Assembly (NCBI GenBank): GCA_030601865.1
Contig: JAUWAW010000004.1
Location: 1-45,683 of the forward strand
Source of the DNA: Candidatus Nealsoniibacteriota bacterium
Lineage (GTDB): Bacteria; Patescibacteriota; Minisyncoccia; Minisyncoccales; JAUWAW01
Direction of reading: 5' to 3'
DNA length: 45,683 bases
Of this stretch, positions 31,874-40,563 are shown one piece after another (positions within the stretch are counted from its first letter, which is position 1; each line of letters opens with the position of its first letter). The notes beneath the pieces were generated by a model, which was given only the letters and a program-made list of their open reading frames with translations, made no database searches and was not told the DNA's origin. Made by a program: the position numbers and the translations under genes.

Positions 31874-32449
31874 ATGATTCTAATTGTTGGCCTGGGTAAT
31901 CCGGGCAGAAGATACAAAGATACTCGACATAACTTGGGTTTCCAAATTATTGATACTTTCAGAAAGGAAAATAACTTTCCTAAATTTAAACTTTCTAAAA
32001 AATTAGAGGCGGAAATTTCTGAAGACCTTTTGGACAAGAAAAAAATCATTTTAGCCAAACCCCAGACCTTTATGAACAGCTCTGGCCAGGCAGTGAAAAA
32101 ACTAATTTCAACTGTGTCAAAATCCTGCGATCGCAGGATTTTGACACAAAATCTTTGGGTAATTCACGACGACATTGATTTGCCTTTAGGAACAATAAAA
32201 ATTGCCAAAGGCCGGGGTTCAGCCGGGCATAAGGGGGCACAATCAATTATTGATTGTCTGGGAACAAAAGATTTTGTCAGATTTAGAATTGGCATAGCGC
32301 CAAGTTTTAGACCTCAAAATTTGGAAAAGTTTGTCCTTCAAGAATTTACAAAAACTGAAAACAAGGTTATAAAGGAAAGTATTAAAAAAGCAGTCCAAGC
32401 AATAGAACTCACCCTAGCGGAAGGAATAGGAAAAGCAATGACTATGTAA
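31874..32449 (+). CDS. pth: Peptidyl-tRNA hydrolase carrying a palindromic insertion
   Basis: MILIVGLGNPGRRYKDTRHNLGFQIID; KPQTFMNSSGQAV; VIHDDIDLPLGTIKIAKGRGSAGHKGAQSI. Confidence 0.95.
   Translation: MILIVGLGNPGRRYKDTRHNLGFQIIDTFRKENNFPKFKLSKKLEAEISEDLLDKKKIILAKPQTFMNSSGQAVKKLISTVSKSCDRRILTQNLWVIHDDIDLPLGTIKIAKGRGSAGHKGAQSIIDCLGTKDFVRFRIGIAPSFRPQNLEKFVLQEFTKTENKVIKESIKKAVQAIELTLAEGIGKAMTM
32113..32148. repeat. Perfect 36-bp CGATCG-core palindrome in pth
   Basis: tgtgtcaaaatcctgcgatcgcaggattttgacaca. Confidence 0.9.
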
Positions 32450-32451
32450 TT

Positions 32452-32530
32452 ATGGCAAAAGAATTTACTAAAAAAGGCCCAATAGGTGTTTTTGATTCTG
32501 GTTTTGGAAGATTGGATATTTCTAGAAGAT
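32452..32530 (+). pseudogene. murI: 5' remnant of glutamate racemase
   Basis: MAKEFTKKGPIGVFDSGFGRLDISRR*; PIGVFDSGFG is the MurI N-terminal signature. Confidence 0.65.
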
Positions 32531-32669
32531 AACTGGAGAAAGCCATTATTGAAAACATTGGACCAATTTTTGAAGAAATACAAAGAAAAATAAACTATGA
32601 GAAAAATAATTTTAGCTGAAAGAACACACATTTTGACTTTTTTACAATCTTTTGTTAAGATAAAGTAAT

Positions 32670-32864
32670 ATGGTTGAAGCAGTGGAACAAAATCAAAAAG
32701 TTATTTTAGACAAGGAATATCTAACAAGCTTAGAAAGAAAGGCCTCTTTCTTGGAGGAACTTTTGTCTTTTATAGAAGATAGACATTTGGGAAATCTAAT
32801 GGAAGAAACTGAAAAAGAAGAAAATATTCCTCTGGATAAAGCAGAGGGGGAACTTAAGCAGTAA
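32670..32864 (+). CDS. Putative antitoxin of a RelE-type module
   Basis: 64-aa acidic protein directly upstream of a RelE-like ORF. Confidence 0.6.
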   Translation: MVEAVEQNQKVILDKEYLTSLERKASFLEELLSFIEDRHLGNLMEETEKEENIPLDKAEGELKQ

Positions 32865-32872
32865 AGAAATAA

Positions 32873-33145
32873 ATGGAGGTTTTCTTTAAAAGAAGTTTTA
32901 TTAAGGATTTTAAAAAATTACCTAAAAACCTCAAACAGGAAGTTAGAAGAGTTTGTCTTTCTATCTTTCCAAAAATTGATAGTTTATTTGAATTTAAAGA
33001 CCATCCCCTTCGCAAGATTAGGGGATTTAGATTTTATTACAGGATAAAAATAGGAAATTTTAGGATTGGCTTTAAAAGGTCTAATCATCAGGTAATATTT
33101 ATGAGGGTCTTGCATAGAAAAGATATTTATAGACATTTCCCATAG
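32873..33145 (+). CDS. RelE/ParE-family toxin
   Basis: VFFKRSFIKDFKKLPKNLKQEVRRV...HPLRKIRGFRFYYRIKIGNFRIGFKRSNHQVIFMRVLHRKDIYRHFP. Confidence 0.85.
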   Translation: MEVFFKRSFIKDFKKLPKNLKQEVRRVCLSIFPKIDSLFEFKDHPLRKIRGFRFYYRIKIGNFRIGFKRSNHQVIFMRVLHRKDIYRHFP

Positions 33146-33193
33146 GTTACCTTTGGACTTTTTTTTATTTTCTGGTAGAATAAAGATGCAATT

Positions 33194-33463
33194 ATGCTAA
33201 CGGTTAAAGAAAAAAGCAAAATCATTGATAAGTATAAGCTTCATAAATTAGATACTGGGTCTCCGGAAGTTCAGGTTGCTTTATTAACTGAAGAAATTAA
33301 GAAATTACTCGCTCACCTGAAGAAACATCCCAAGGATTTTCATTCCAAGAGGGGTCTCTTGAAAATGGTCAATAGACGTAGGTCTCTCTTGAAATATTTA
33401 CAAAAAGAAAGCACCAGAAGATACAATAGCATTGTTAAAAAAATTGGACTTAAAAAATCATGA
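33194..33463 (+). CDS. rpsO: 30S ribosomal protein S15
   Basis: DTGSPEVQVALLTEEIKKLLAHLKKHPKDFHSKRGLLKMVNRRRSLLKYL. Confidence 0.97.
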   Translation: MLTVKEKSKIIDKYKLHKLDTGSPEVQVALLTEEIKKLLAHLKKHPKDFHSKRGLLKMVNRRRSLLKYLQKESTRRYNSIVKKIGLKKS

Positions 33464-33969
33464 CCACAATCAAACATAAAGAACAACGGGTGGCTGTCTT
33501 AATGGATGTGCAAAATCTCTATCATTCTGCTAAAAACCTTTATAGTTCTAAAGTAAATTTTGGAGAAATCTTAAAAGTGGCCGTAGCTTCAAGAAAGTTA
33601 ATCCGGGCTTTTGCCTATGTGGTACGTACCAAAACCGGCGAGGAAAAACCTTTTTTTGAGGCCCTGACCAAGTTGGGCATTGAAACCAGGGTCAAGGACT
33701 TGCAGGAATTTTATGGGGGTATGAAAAAAGCAGACTGGGATGTGGGCATTGTTATTGATGCTATTAAAACTGCCTCTTCGGGGGTGGATGTTATTGTTCT
33801 TGTTTCAGGGGATGGCGATTTTGTGCCCTTGGTGGAGTATTTAAAAAATCAGGGTAAAAGGGCAGAGGTTATTGCTTTTGGTAAAACAGCCTCCCTGCGC
33901 TTAAAAGAGACAGCCGATGAATTCATTGACTTGGAGAAAAATGTGGGAAAATATTTACTAAAAAAATGA
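33460..33969 (+). CDS. NYN domain (LabA/PIN-like) protein
   Basis: VAVLMDVQNLYHSA; GMKKADWDVGIVIDAIKTA; VDVIVLVSGDGDFVPLVEYLKNQGKRAEVIAFG. Confidence 0.88.
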   Translation: MTTIKHKEQRVAVLMDVQNLYHSAKNLYSSKVNFGEILKVAVASRKLIRAFAYVVRTKTGEEKPFFEALTKLGIETRVKDLQEFYGGMKKADWDVGIVIDAIKTASSGVDVIVLVSGDGDFVPLVEYLKNQGKRAEVIAFGKTASLRLKETADEFIDLEKNVGKYLLKK

Positions 33970-36071
33970 AATTCAAATTAGAACTTGGTGGCCGCGAATT
34001 AATCTTTGAAGTCCGTGATTGGGCAAGTCAAGCCAATGGCGAGGTATTGGTCAGATATGGTGATACCACGGTTTTGGCTACCTGCGTGATGTCAGAGCAG
34101 GAAAACGAAAACTTGGGTTTTTTTCCTCTCACTGTTAATTATGAAGAACGATACTATGCGGCGGGCAAAATTTTTGGTTCTCGCTATATTAAAAGAGAGG
34201 GGCGACCTTCAGATGAGGCAATTCTCAGCGCCCGACTAATTGACAGAGCCATCAGACCTCGTTTTCCCGAGCACCTAAAACGAGCAGTCCAGGTAATCGT
34301 CACCTGCCTTTCCTGGGATGGTGAAAACGACCCTGATGTCTTGGGTCTGCTGGGGGCGTCCTTGGCGCTTTCTATTTCAGATATCCCCTGGCAAGAACCT
34401 TTGGGTGTGGTAAGAATGGGTTATATGGATGGCAAATTTGTCCTCAATCCTACCTATGAAGAAAGGGAAAGGGGAGAGGTAGATTTAATTTTGGCTGGCA
34501 TTGAGAAAAAGGGCCAAATTCTAATCAATATGCTCGAGGTCAAGGCTGAAGAAACAAAAGAAGAAGTTTTTTTAGAAGGAGTCAAGAAGGCGGAAACCTC
34601 TCTAAGAAAACTGATTGTTTTTCAGGAGCAAATCAAAAAAAAGCTGGGCAAAGAAAAAATTCTTCTTGAGGCGCCTGTTCCAGATCCTGAATTAGAAAAA
34701 GAAATCAAAGAATTTTTAGGTAAGAGGCTGGAAGAAGCTCTTTATGAGAAAAAGAAAGAAAAATTAGAAAGGATGGCGGAAGTAAATAACCTTAAAGAAG
34801 AACTTGTCTATTTTATTGAAGGGAAATATCCAGAAATGGGAAAAACAAAATACGCCCAGAACTTCTTTGAAAAAGAGATTGAAAGATTGCTTCAGGAAAA
34901 TATCCTCAAGAAAGAACTCAGGCCCGATAGCCGGAAATTGGATGAAATACGTCCCCTTAACTGTGAAGTAGGGCTCTTGCCCAGAACTCATGGCTCAGCT
35001 CTTTTTTGCCGAGGTCAGACCAAAGCTCTTTCCATTCTTACTTTAGGAGCGCCAGGAGACCAGCAATTATTACAAGGAATGGAGATTGTGGGCAAAAAGC
35101 GATTTATGCACCACTATAATTTTCCTCCTTATTCGGTTGGCGAGGTAAAGGCCTTGCGCGCGCCTGCCAGAAGGGATATTGGCCACGGCATGTTGGTAGA
35201 AAAAGCCCTACTGCCTTTGATTCCCGGCTTTGAGGAGTTTCCTTATACCATCAGAGTTGTCTCTGAAATGCTCTCCTCTAATGGCTCAACCTCAATGGCC
35301 TCTGTCTCAAGCTCTTCTTTGGCCCTGATGGATGCTGGCGTGCCCATCAAGCGGCCGGCTGCGGGAATTGCACTTGGTCTAATTCAAGATGGAAAAGACG
35401 ATTATAAGATAATAACCGATATCCAGGGCCCAGAGGACCATCACGGCCACATGGATTTCAAGGTAGCTGGAACCAGGCAAGGAATTACTGCGCTTCAAAT
35501 GGATGTTAAGATTAATGGCATAACTCAAGAAATCTTTAGAAAGGCGCTAAACCAAGGGAAAAAAGCAAGAATAAAAATTTTAGATACAATGGAAAAGGTT
35601 CTGCCGGAGCCAAGGCCCAAGCTCTCTCCTTATGCCCCTTGTATTCTAACTTTACAGATTAAGCCGGAACAAATTGGAGAGGTAATAGGGCCGGGAGGCA
35701 AAGTAATTAGAGAAATTACTGAAAAATGCGGGGTGGAGATTGATATTGAAGAGAATGGCCTTGTTTTTATCACTGCGGAAACAGAAAAAGCAGGGCAAAA
35801 GGCCCTGGACTGGGTTAAAACCATAACCAGAGAAGTCAAAATAGGAGAGATTTTCCAGGGAAAAGTGAAAAGGATTCTAAACTTCGGAGCTATGGTTGAA
35901 ATTGCTCCCGGCCAAGAGGGCTTGATTCACATCTCAGAATTGGCTCCTTACCGAGTAGAAAGAGTAGGACAAGTTCTTAGAGTAGGACAAATTGTCCAAG
36001 TAAAAGTAATCTCTATTGATGAACAAGGTCGAATTAATCTTTCATTAAAACAAGCAAAAAAAAACTTATGA
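33966..36071 (+). CDS. pnp: Polyribonucleotide nucleotidyltransferase
   Basis: RPSDEAILSARLIDRAIRPRFPE; SNGSTSMASVSSSSLALMDAGVPI; KH and S1 domains at the C-terminus. Confidence 0.97.
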   Translation: MKFKLELGGRELIFEVRDWASQANGEVLVRYGDTTVLATCVMSEQENENLGFFPLTVNYEERYYAAGKIFGSRYIKREGRPSDEAILSARLIDRAIRPRFPEHLKRAVQVIVTCLSWDGENDPDVLGLLGASLALSISDIPWQEPLGVVRMGYMDGKFVLNPTYEERERGEVDLILAGIEKKGQILINMLEVKAEETKEEVFLEGVKKAETSLRKLIVFQEQIKKKLGKEKILLEAPVPDPELEKEIKEFLGKRLEEALYEKKKEKLERMAEVNNLKEELVYFIEGKYPEMGKTKYAQNFFEKEIERLLQENILKKELRPDSRKLDEIRPLNCEVGLLPRTHGSALFCRGQTKALSILTLGAPGDQQLLQGMEIVGKKRFMHHYNFPPYSVGEVKALRAPARRDIGHGMLVEKALLPLIPGFEEFPYTIRVVSEMLSSNGSTSMASVSSSSLALMDAGVPIKRPAAGIALGLIQDGKDDYKIITDIQGPEDHHGHMDFKVAGTRQGITALQMDVKINGITQEIFRKALNQGKKARIKILDTMEKVLPEPRPKLSPYAPCILTLQIKPEQIGEVIGPGGKVIREITEKCGVEIDIEENGLVFITAETEKAGQKALDWVKTITREVKIGEIFQGKVKRILNFGAMVEIAPGQEGLIHISELAPYRVERVGQVLRVGQIVQVKVISIDEQGRINLSLKQAKKNL

Positions 36072-36136
36072 ACGAAAGAACTGAAGAACGGAAGAACAAT
36101 TGTTCATGGGTTCTTAGGTTCGTAAGTTCTTAGCTT

Positions 36137-37174
36137 ATGAAAAATCAAAAAAAAGAATTCTTCAAGCGCGAAGATATCAAAACAATGCAAAAAGATATTA
36201 GTCAGCTCAGAGAACAAGAAGCTGAAAAAGAAAGGGAAAAAATAGCTGCTTTAAAGACAGCCGAAGAAACAAGGATTGAAAGGGAAAAGCAAGAAAAAAT
36301 AAAAAGGGGGGTTGAAGAAAAAGAAAGGCGGCCACCGGTACCTATTCCTCCAACTACCCTTCCAATTCCCCCGTCTATTTCAGTAGAAACAAAAAGACTA
36401 AAACCTGCTCCTTCTGAAAAAATCCTTATTCGGGTAGGAATCATGCTCATTATTGTTCTGATCTTTGTCAATATATTTCTTTTCTGGAATTGGTATTTAA
36501 GGGAAGAGGCGCTTCCAGGGCAAGTACCGCCTGAGGAAGTACTACCAGAGGAAGTATTGCCAGAGGAAGTGCCGCCTGAAGAGGTGCCGCCCGAGATAAT
36601 TATCCCGCTTTCTCTAATTCCGATTGAGGCCTCCAGTACCTTAGAAATCTCAGCCCCAGAAGAACTGTCTACTTTGTTTTCCCAAGTTCTTAAAACAGAG
36701 CTGACTGAAGGATATACTCGTATTTTAATTCAAGATATAGAAGAAAACAAAATTTTAGGCTTAAAAGAGTTTCTGGAGGGATTTGGTGTCAAGGTTCCAG
36801 AGGGTTTTTACGAAAAAGTAGGTCAGGACTTTACTTTATTTCTTTTTAAGCAGAAGCAGGGAAACAGATGGGGCTTGGTGACTAAAATTACTGAGAAAGA
36901 AAATCTGGCCTTTCTTTTGAAGAATTGGGAAGAGACAATGGAACAAGATTTTGGAAACCTTTTTACAGCAACAGGGAAAGAGGGGCCGGCGCTAACTCCC
37001 TATTTCAGGGCAGCTTCTTACAAAGGTGCATCTCTCCGTTACCAGACTTTTTCACGACAAGATTTAGGTATTTGTTATTCTTTATTTAATGACTATTTTG
37101 TTTTCACCAGCTCTTGGGAAAGCTTGTTAAAAACCATTGATCAACTGGCTTCACCCCCACACCAAAGCCAGTAA
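36137..37174 (+). CDS. Membrane protein with charged N-terminus and P-E-E-V repeat
   Basis: VGIMLIIVLIFVNIFLFWNWYL TM; PEEVLPEEVLPEEVPPEEVPPE; C-terminal PPHQSQ is encoded by the repeat element. Confidence 0.6.
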   Translation: MKNQKKEFFKREDIKTMQKDISQLREQEAEKEREKIAALKTAEETRIEREKQEKIKRGVEEKERRPPVPIPPTTLPIPPSISVETKRLKPAPSEKILIRVGIMLIIVLIFVNIFLFWNWYLREEALPGQVPPEEVLPEEVLPEEVPPEEVPPEIIIPLSLIPIEASSTLEISAPEELSTLFSQVLKTELTEGYTRILIQDIEENKILGLKEFLEGFGVKVPEGFYEKVGQDFTLFLFKQKQGNRWGLVTKITEKENLAFLLKNWEETMEQDFGNLFTATGKEGPALTPYFRAASYKGASLRYQTFSRQDLGICYSLFNDYFVFTSSWESLLKTIDQLASPPHQSQ

Positions 37175-37298
37175 TGACTATCTCACATCAACGAACAGAA
37201 GGCGAAGCCCCCACACCAAATTTTGGTAGTGGGGGCGAAGCCGCCTATCGGCTCTAAACTTTGTACTTATTCAATCTGTACCAGCTTTGGTGTGGGGG
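37154..37298. repeat. Nested CCCCCACACC-family inverted-repeat element
   Basis: Outer cccccacaccaaagc 37154-37168 / gctttggtgtggggg 37284-37298; inner cccccacaccaaattttggtagtggggg 37208-37235. Confidence 0.8.
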
Positions 37299-37308
37299 TC
37301 AATAACTT

Positions 37309-37689
37309 GTGGAAAAAACTGTGAAAAAAACCTTATTAAAAGAGTATAAACAAAAATTGGAGGAAGAAAAAACCTCTATTGAGGAGGAGCTTGAGACATT
37401 TGCTAAAAAAGATAAAAAATTAGAAGGCGATTGGGACACCAAATACCCCAAACTCAATGGAGGAACAGGAGGTCAATCTTTAGAAGAGGCGGCTGACGCA
37501 GTAGAAGAATACTCCAACCGTTTGCCAGTTGAGTTTAGTTTGGAACTTCGGCTGAGAGACATCAATTCCGCTTTGGAAAAAATAAAAAAAGGCAAATACG
37601 GGGTTTGCGAGAAATGCGGCAAGCCCATTCCCCAGGCACGGCTGAAGGTCTTCCCAGAAGCAAGAACCTGCAAAAAGTGCAAAGCCTAA
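37309..37689 (+). CDS. DksA/TraR-type zinc-finger protein
   Basis: LRDINSALEKIKKGKYGVCEKCGKPIPQARLKVFPEARTCKKCKA. Confidence 0.85.
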   Translation: MEKTVKKTLLKEYKQKLEEEKTSIEEELETFAKKDKKLEGDWDTKYPKLNGGTGGQSLEEAADAVEEYSNRLPVEFSLELRLRDINSALEKIKKGKYGVCEKCGKPIPQARLKVFPEARTCKKCKA

Positions 37690-37712
37690 GACTTGAAACT
37701 TGAAACTCAATA

Positions 37713-37749
37713 ATTGAAATTGGCGAGGACCGTCCTCGCCAATTTCAAT
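37713..37749 (+). terminator. Intrinsic terminator
   Basis: attgaaattggcgagga-ccg-tcctcgccaatttcaat then tttcatttttt. Confidence 0.75.
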
Positions 37750-37785
37750 TTTCATTTTTTATTATATCTGCTACTATAAAATAAC

Positions 37786-39312
37786 ATGCCCTCAAAGGTG
37801 TTCTCGGCGGCTACTGTTGGCTTAGAGGCTCAAATTATTGAAGTTGAAGTGGAGGTCTCTCACGGCCTCCGCCGTTTTTCTATTGTCGGCTTGCCTGACA
37901 AAGCAGTAGAGGAATCAAAAGAAAGGGTGGGGGCAGCTATTAAAAGCACTGGCTTAAAATCACCTCATAGTCAAACGGAGCGCGTTTTGGTCAGCTTAGC
38001 TCCAGCCGACCTAAAAAAAGAGGGCTCTTTATACGACCTGCCCATTGCTTTAGGTTATTTAACTGCCTCGGAGCAAATCAAATTTGATTCCCAAGACAAA
38101 ATTTTTATTGGAGAATTAGCTTTAGATGGAAAGTTACGACCAATTAAAGGAGCACTTTCTTTTGCTCTGGTAGCCAAAGAAAAATCTTGCCCAGAATTAA
38201 TTCTGCCTCAAGCCAATGCATCAGAAGCTGCCCTCATTAAAGGATTGAAAGTAATTGGTGTAAAAGACCTTGAACAAGTAATTAAATATTTAGAAGGGCA
38301 GATTCAAATCTCCCCCTTTAAAATAGAAACCGAACAATTTGTATCCTTAAAGAACTCTTCAATTGACCTAGGTTGGATTAAAGGGCAGCAGTTTGCTAAA
38401 AGAGCTTTGGAAATTGCTGCTGCTGGAAATCACAATCTTCTTATGGAAGGACCTCCAGGCACAGGGAAAACTTTATTGGCTAAAGCCATCCCCTCCATCC
38501 TGCCCCAGCTCTCTTTTGAAGAAATACTGGAGGTGACCAAAATTTACAGTGCCAGCGGCCTTTTATCAAAAGAAAAACCCTTAATCAGTCAAAGGCCTTT
38601 TCGCTCTCCCCATCACACCAGTTCTGAAGCAGCTCTCATTGGCGGTGGCAACCCCCCCAGGCCTGGAGAGATTACCTTAGCCCACCGCGGCGTTTTATTT
38701 TTAGATGAATTTCCAGAATTTCATCGAGATGTTTTAGAAAGTTTGAGACAGCCTTTAGAGGAAGGGACAATTACTGTGCTCCGTGCCAGACACCGCTTAA
38801 CTTTTCCAGCTAAATTTATGTTGGTGGCCGCCACCAATCCCTGCCCCTGTGGCTATCGTAATGACCCGGAAAGAGAATGCACCTGTTCTTCCTCCCAAGT
38901 GGCCAAATATCGTAGAAAACTATCAGGCCCTCTCATGGACAGAATAGATTTATTTGTAGATGTGCCTCAAATAAAATATGAAAAATTGGTCAACGTTGAC
39001 CCTGAACACTCAAGTTCAAAAATAAAAGACGGGGTTAAGAAAGCCCGGGAAATCCAGCGAGAACGGTTCTCGCTGGAAAAAGTCTTGGTCAATTCAGAAA
39101 TGATCATCCCTCAAATTAAAAAATACTGCCAAATTGATGCGAAATCCGGAGACCTTTTAAGAAAATTTGTTAATTCTGGCAAGCTTTCTGCTCGAGGATA
39201 CCACCGGGTTCTAAAAGTGGCCAGAACCATTGCCGATTTAGAAAATTCAGAGAATATTCTTTATGACCACCTCAGCGAGGCCTTGGCCTATAGAATACAA
39301 GAAAAAAAGTAA
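37786..39312 (+). CDS. YifB/ComM family Mg-chelatase-like AAA+ ATPase
   Basis: IVGLPDKAVEESKERVGAAIKS; MEGPPGTGKTLLAKAIPSILP; RPFRSPHHTSSEAALIGGG; AATNPCPCGY. Confidence 0.95.
   Translation: MPSKVFSAATVGLEAQIIEVEVEVSHGLRRFSIVGLPDKAVEESKERVGAAIKSTGLKSPHSQTERVLVSLAPADLKKEGSLYDLPIALGYLTASEQIKFDSQDKIFIGELALDGKLRPIKGALSFALVAKEKSCPELILPQANASEAALIKGLKVIGVKDLEQVIKYLEGQIQISPFKIETEQFVSLKNSSIDLGWIKGQQFAKRALEIAAAGNHNLLMEGPPGTGKTLLAKAIPSILPQLSFEEILEVTKIYSASGLLSKEKPLISQRPFRSPHHTSSEAALIGGGNPPRPGEITLAHRGVLFLDEFPEFHRDVLESLRQPLEEGTITVLRARHRLTFPAKFMLVAATNPCPCGYRNDPERECTCSSSQVAKYRRKLSGPLMDRIDLFVDVPQIKYEKLVNVDPEHSSSKIKDGVKKAREIQRERFSLEKVLVNSEMIIPQIKKYCQIDAKSGDLLRKFVNSGKLSARGYHRVLKVARTIADLENSENILYDHLSEALAYRIQEKK
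39053..39077. repeat. Perfect 25-bp palindrome in the yifB-like gene
   Basis: tccagcgagaac-g-gttctcgctgga. Confidence 0.7.
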
Positions 39313-39369
39313 AAAGGTCGGGAAGCTATCCCGACCAATTTATTTATTTTTAGGTTTTTATATTTTTAT

Positions 39370-40497
39370 TCATCTAGCAAAAGGGTTTCTGGCTCCGTGA
39401 ACGGCAAAATGAAGATGGCAGCCGGTTGACCTGCCCGCTCCCGGACTGCCCGGTTGGCCTCCCATCAGGGCAATAATCTGGCCTTGAGAAACTTGTTCTC
39501 CAGGACTAACTAAGGCAACGGCCAGGTGGCCGTAAAAAGTGACTACTCCATTGGGATGTAAAATGGTTAAATGATTGCCTGCTCCCTCATATGCCCAGCG
39601 AGAGCGAGAAGTAGTTAATCTTACTTTGAGAACTGTACCTCCGGCTGCAGCATAAACCGGCTCCCCACACTTGCCATGGCTAAAGTCAATGGCATTGTAC
39701 CAATGAAGCCCCTGAGTAATGCGGCAGGGAGAAGCAATGGGGCAGATAAAATAACTGGAGGCCAGGGGCGCCCATTGGGCAACGTATCTGATTGAAGGAG
39801 AAGGCATCACCCCATTGGGAATAATTAAAATATCGCCAATAAAGACATCACCTTCTTCTAAAAGCCCGTTGAAATTTATAATTTCTTCTGTTTTGCCCTT
39901 ATACCTTTTAGCAATTCCTATAACAGTGTCTCCTTTACTAACATGGTGGATCATTCCTGAAATAGGCAGAATAATCAGTTTTTGGCCTGCTCTGATGATT
40001 GAACTCTTTGTTAAATCGTTAGCCCAGAGGACAGTGTTCAAGGAGATGTCAAATTTATCTGCAATAGTCCAGAGAGTGTCTCCTGATTCTACAATATATT
40101 CAATAAGTTCTTTTTTCAGTTCTGAAGCGCTTTCGCTGCCTATCAAAGTACCCAAGACCTTAGAGCTCAAAAAGATTGGAGGGGGAGCAGCCCTAAGGCT
40201 TGTCCCCTCCACGATAACCAAGTCAGGAGATTCTAATAACAACACATCTTTTTGGCTGAGAAATAGGCTTTGTAGTAAAGAAATTTCTCTCTTGCCCGCC
40301 CAAGTTTCGCCTTGCGAAATTTGGGTGGGCAAGGTGCGAGGCGTTTCCGAACGAGGTCCTTCAGAAACCGAGGCCAAAAAAAGCCCGCTCTCAAGAGAGC
40401 AGGAAACAAAGCAAAGCAAAGCAAATAAAATTATGGAGATAACTCCAAAATAAAGAAAAGGGTCTTTCAGCTGAGGAATCTGAACCTTCAGTTTCAT
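39370..40497 (-). CDS. LysM and M23 (LytM) peptidase domain protein
   Basis: YIVESGDTLWTIADKFDISLNTVLWAND, IHHVSKGDTVIGIAKRYKG; GNHLTILHPNGVVTFYGHL...GCHLHFAVHG. Confidence 0.9.
   Translation of the reverse strand: MKLKVQIPQLKDPFLYFGVISIILFALLCFVSCSLESGLFLASVSEGPRSETPRTLPTQISQGETWAGKREISLLQSLFLSQKDVLLLESPDLVIVEGTSLRAAPPPIFLSSKVLGTLIGSESASELKKELIEYIVESGDTLWTIADKFDISLNTVLWANDLTKSSIIRAGQKLIILPISGMIHHVSKGDTVIGIAKRYKGKTEEIINFNGLLEEGDVFIGDILIIPNGVMPSPSIRYVAQWAPLASSYFICPIASPCRITQGLHWYNAIDFSHGKCGEPVYAAAGGTVLKVRLTTSRSRWAYEGAGNHLTILHPNGVVTFYGHLAVALVSPGEQVSQGQIIALMGGQPGSPGAGRSTGCHLHFAVHGARNPFAR
40291..40333. repeat. In-frame palindrome in the M23 peptidase gene
   Basis: cttgcccgcccaagtttcg-ccttg-cgaaatttgggtgggcaag; two mismatches, both pairable as wobbles. 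Confidence 0.75.
40342..40370. repeat. Second in-frame inverted repeat in the M23 gene (SEGPRSETP type)
   Basis: cgtttccgaacgaggtccttcagaaaccg; arms gtttc.gaa / ttc.gaaac. Confidence 0.55.
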
Positions 40498-40563
40498 GAT
40501 ATTTTGCTTCTTCCATCTTAAACAAAACCCTCAGAAAGGTCAAGTCGGCTTTTTCCACAACCT

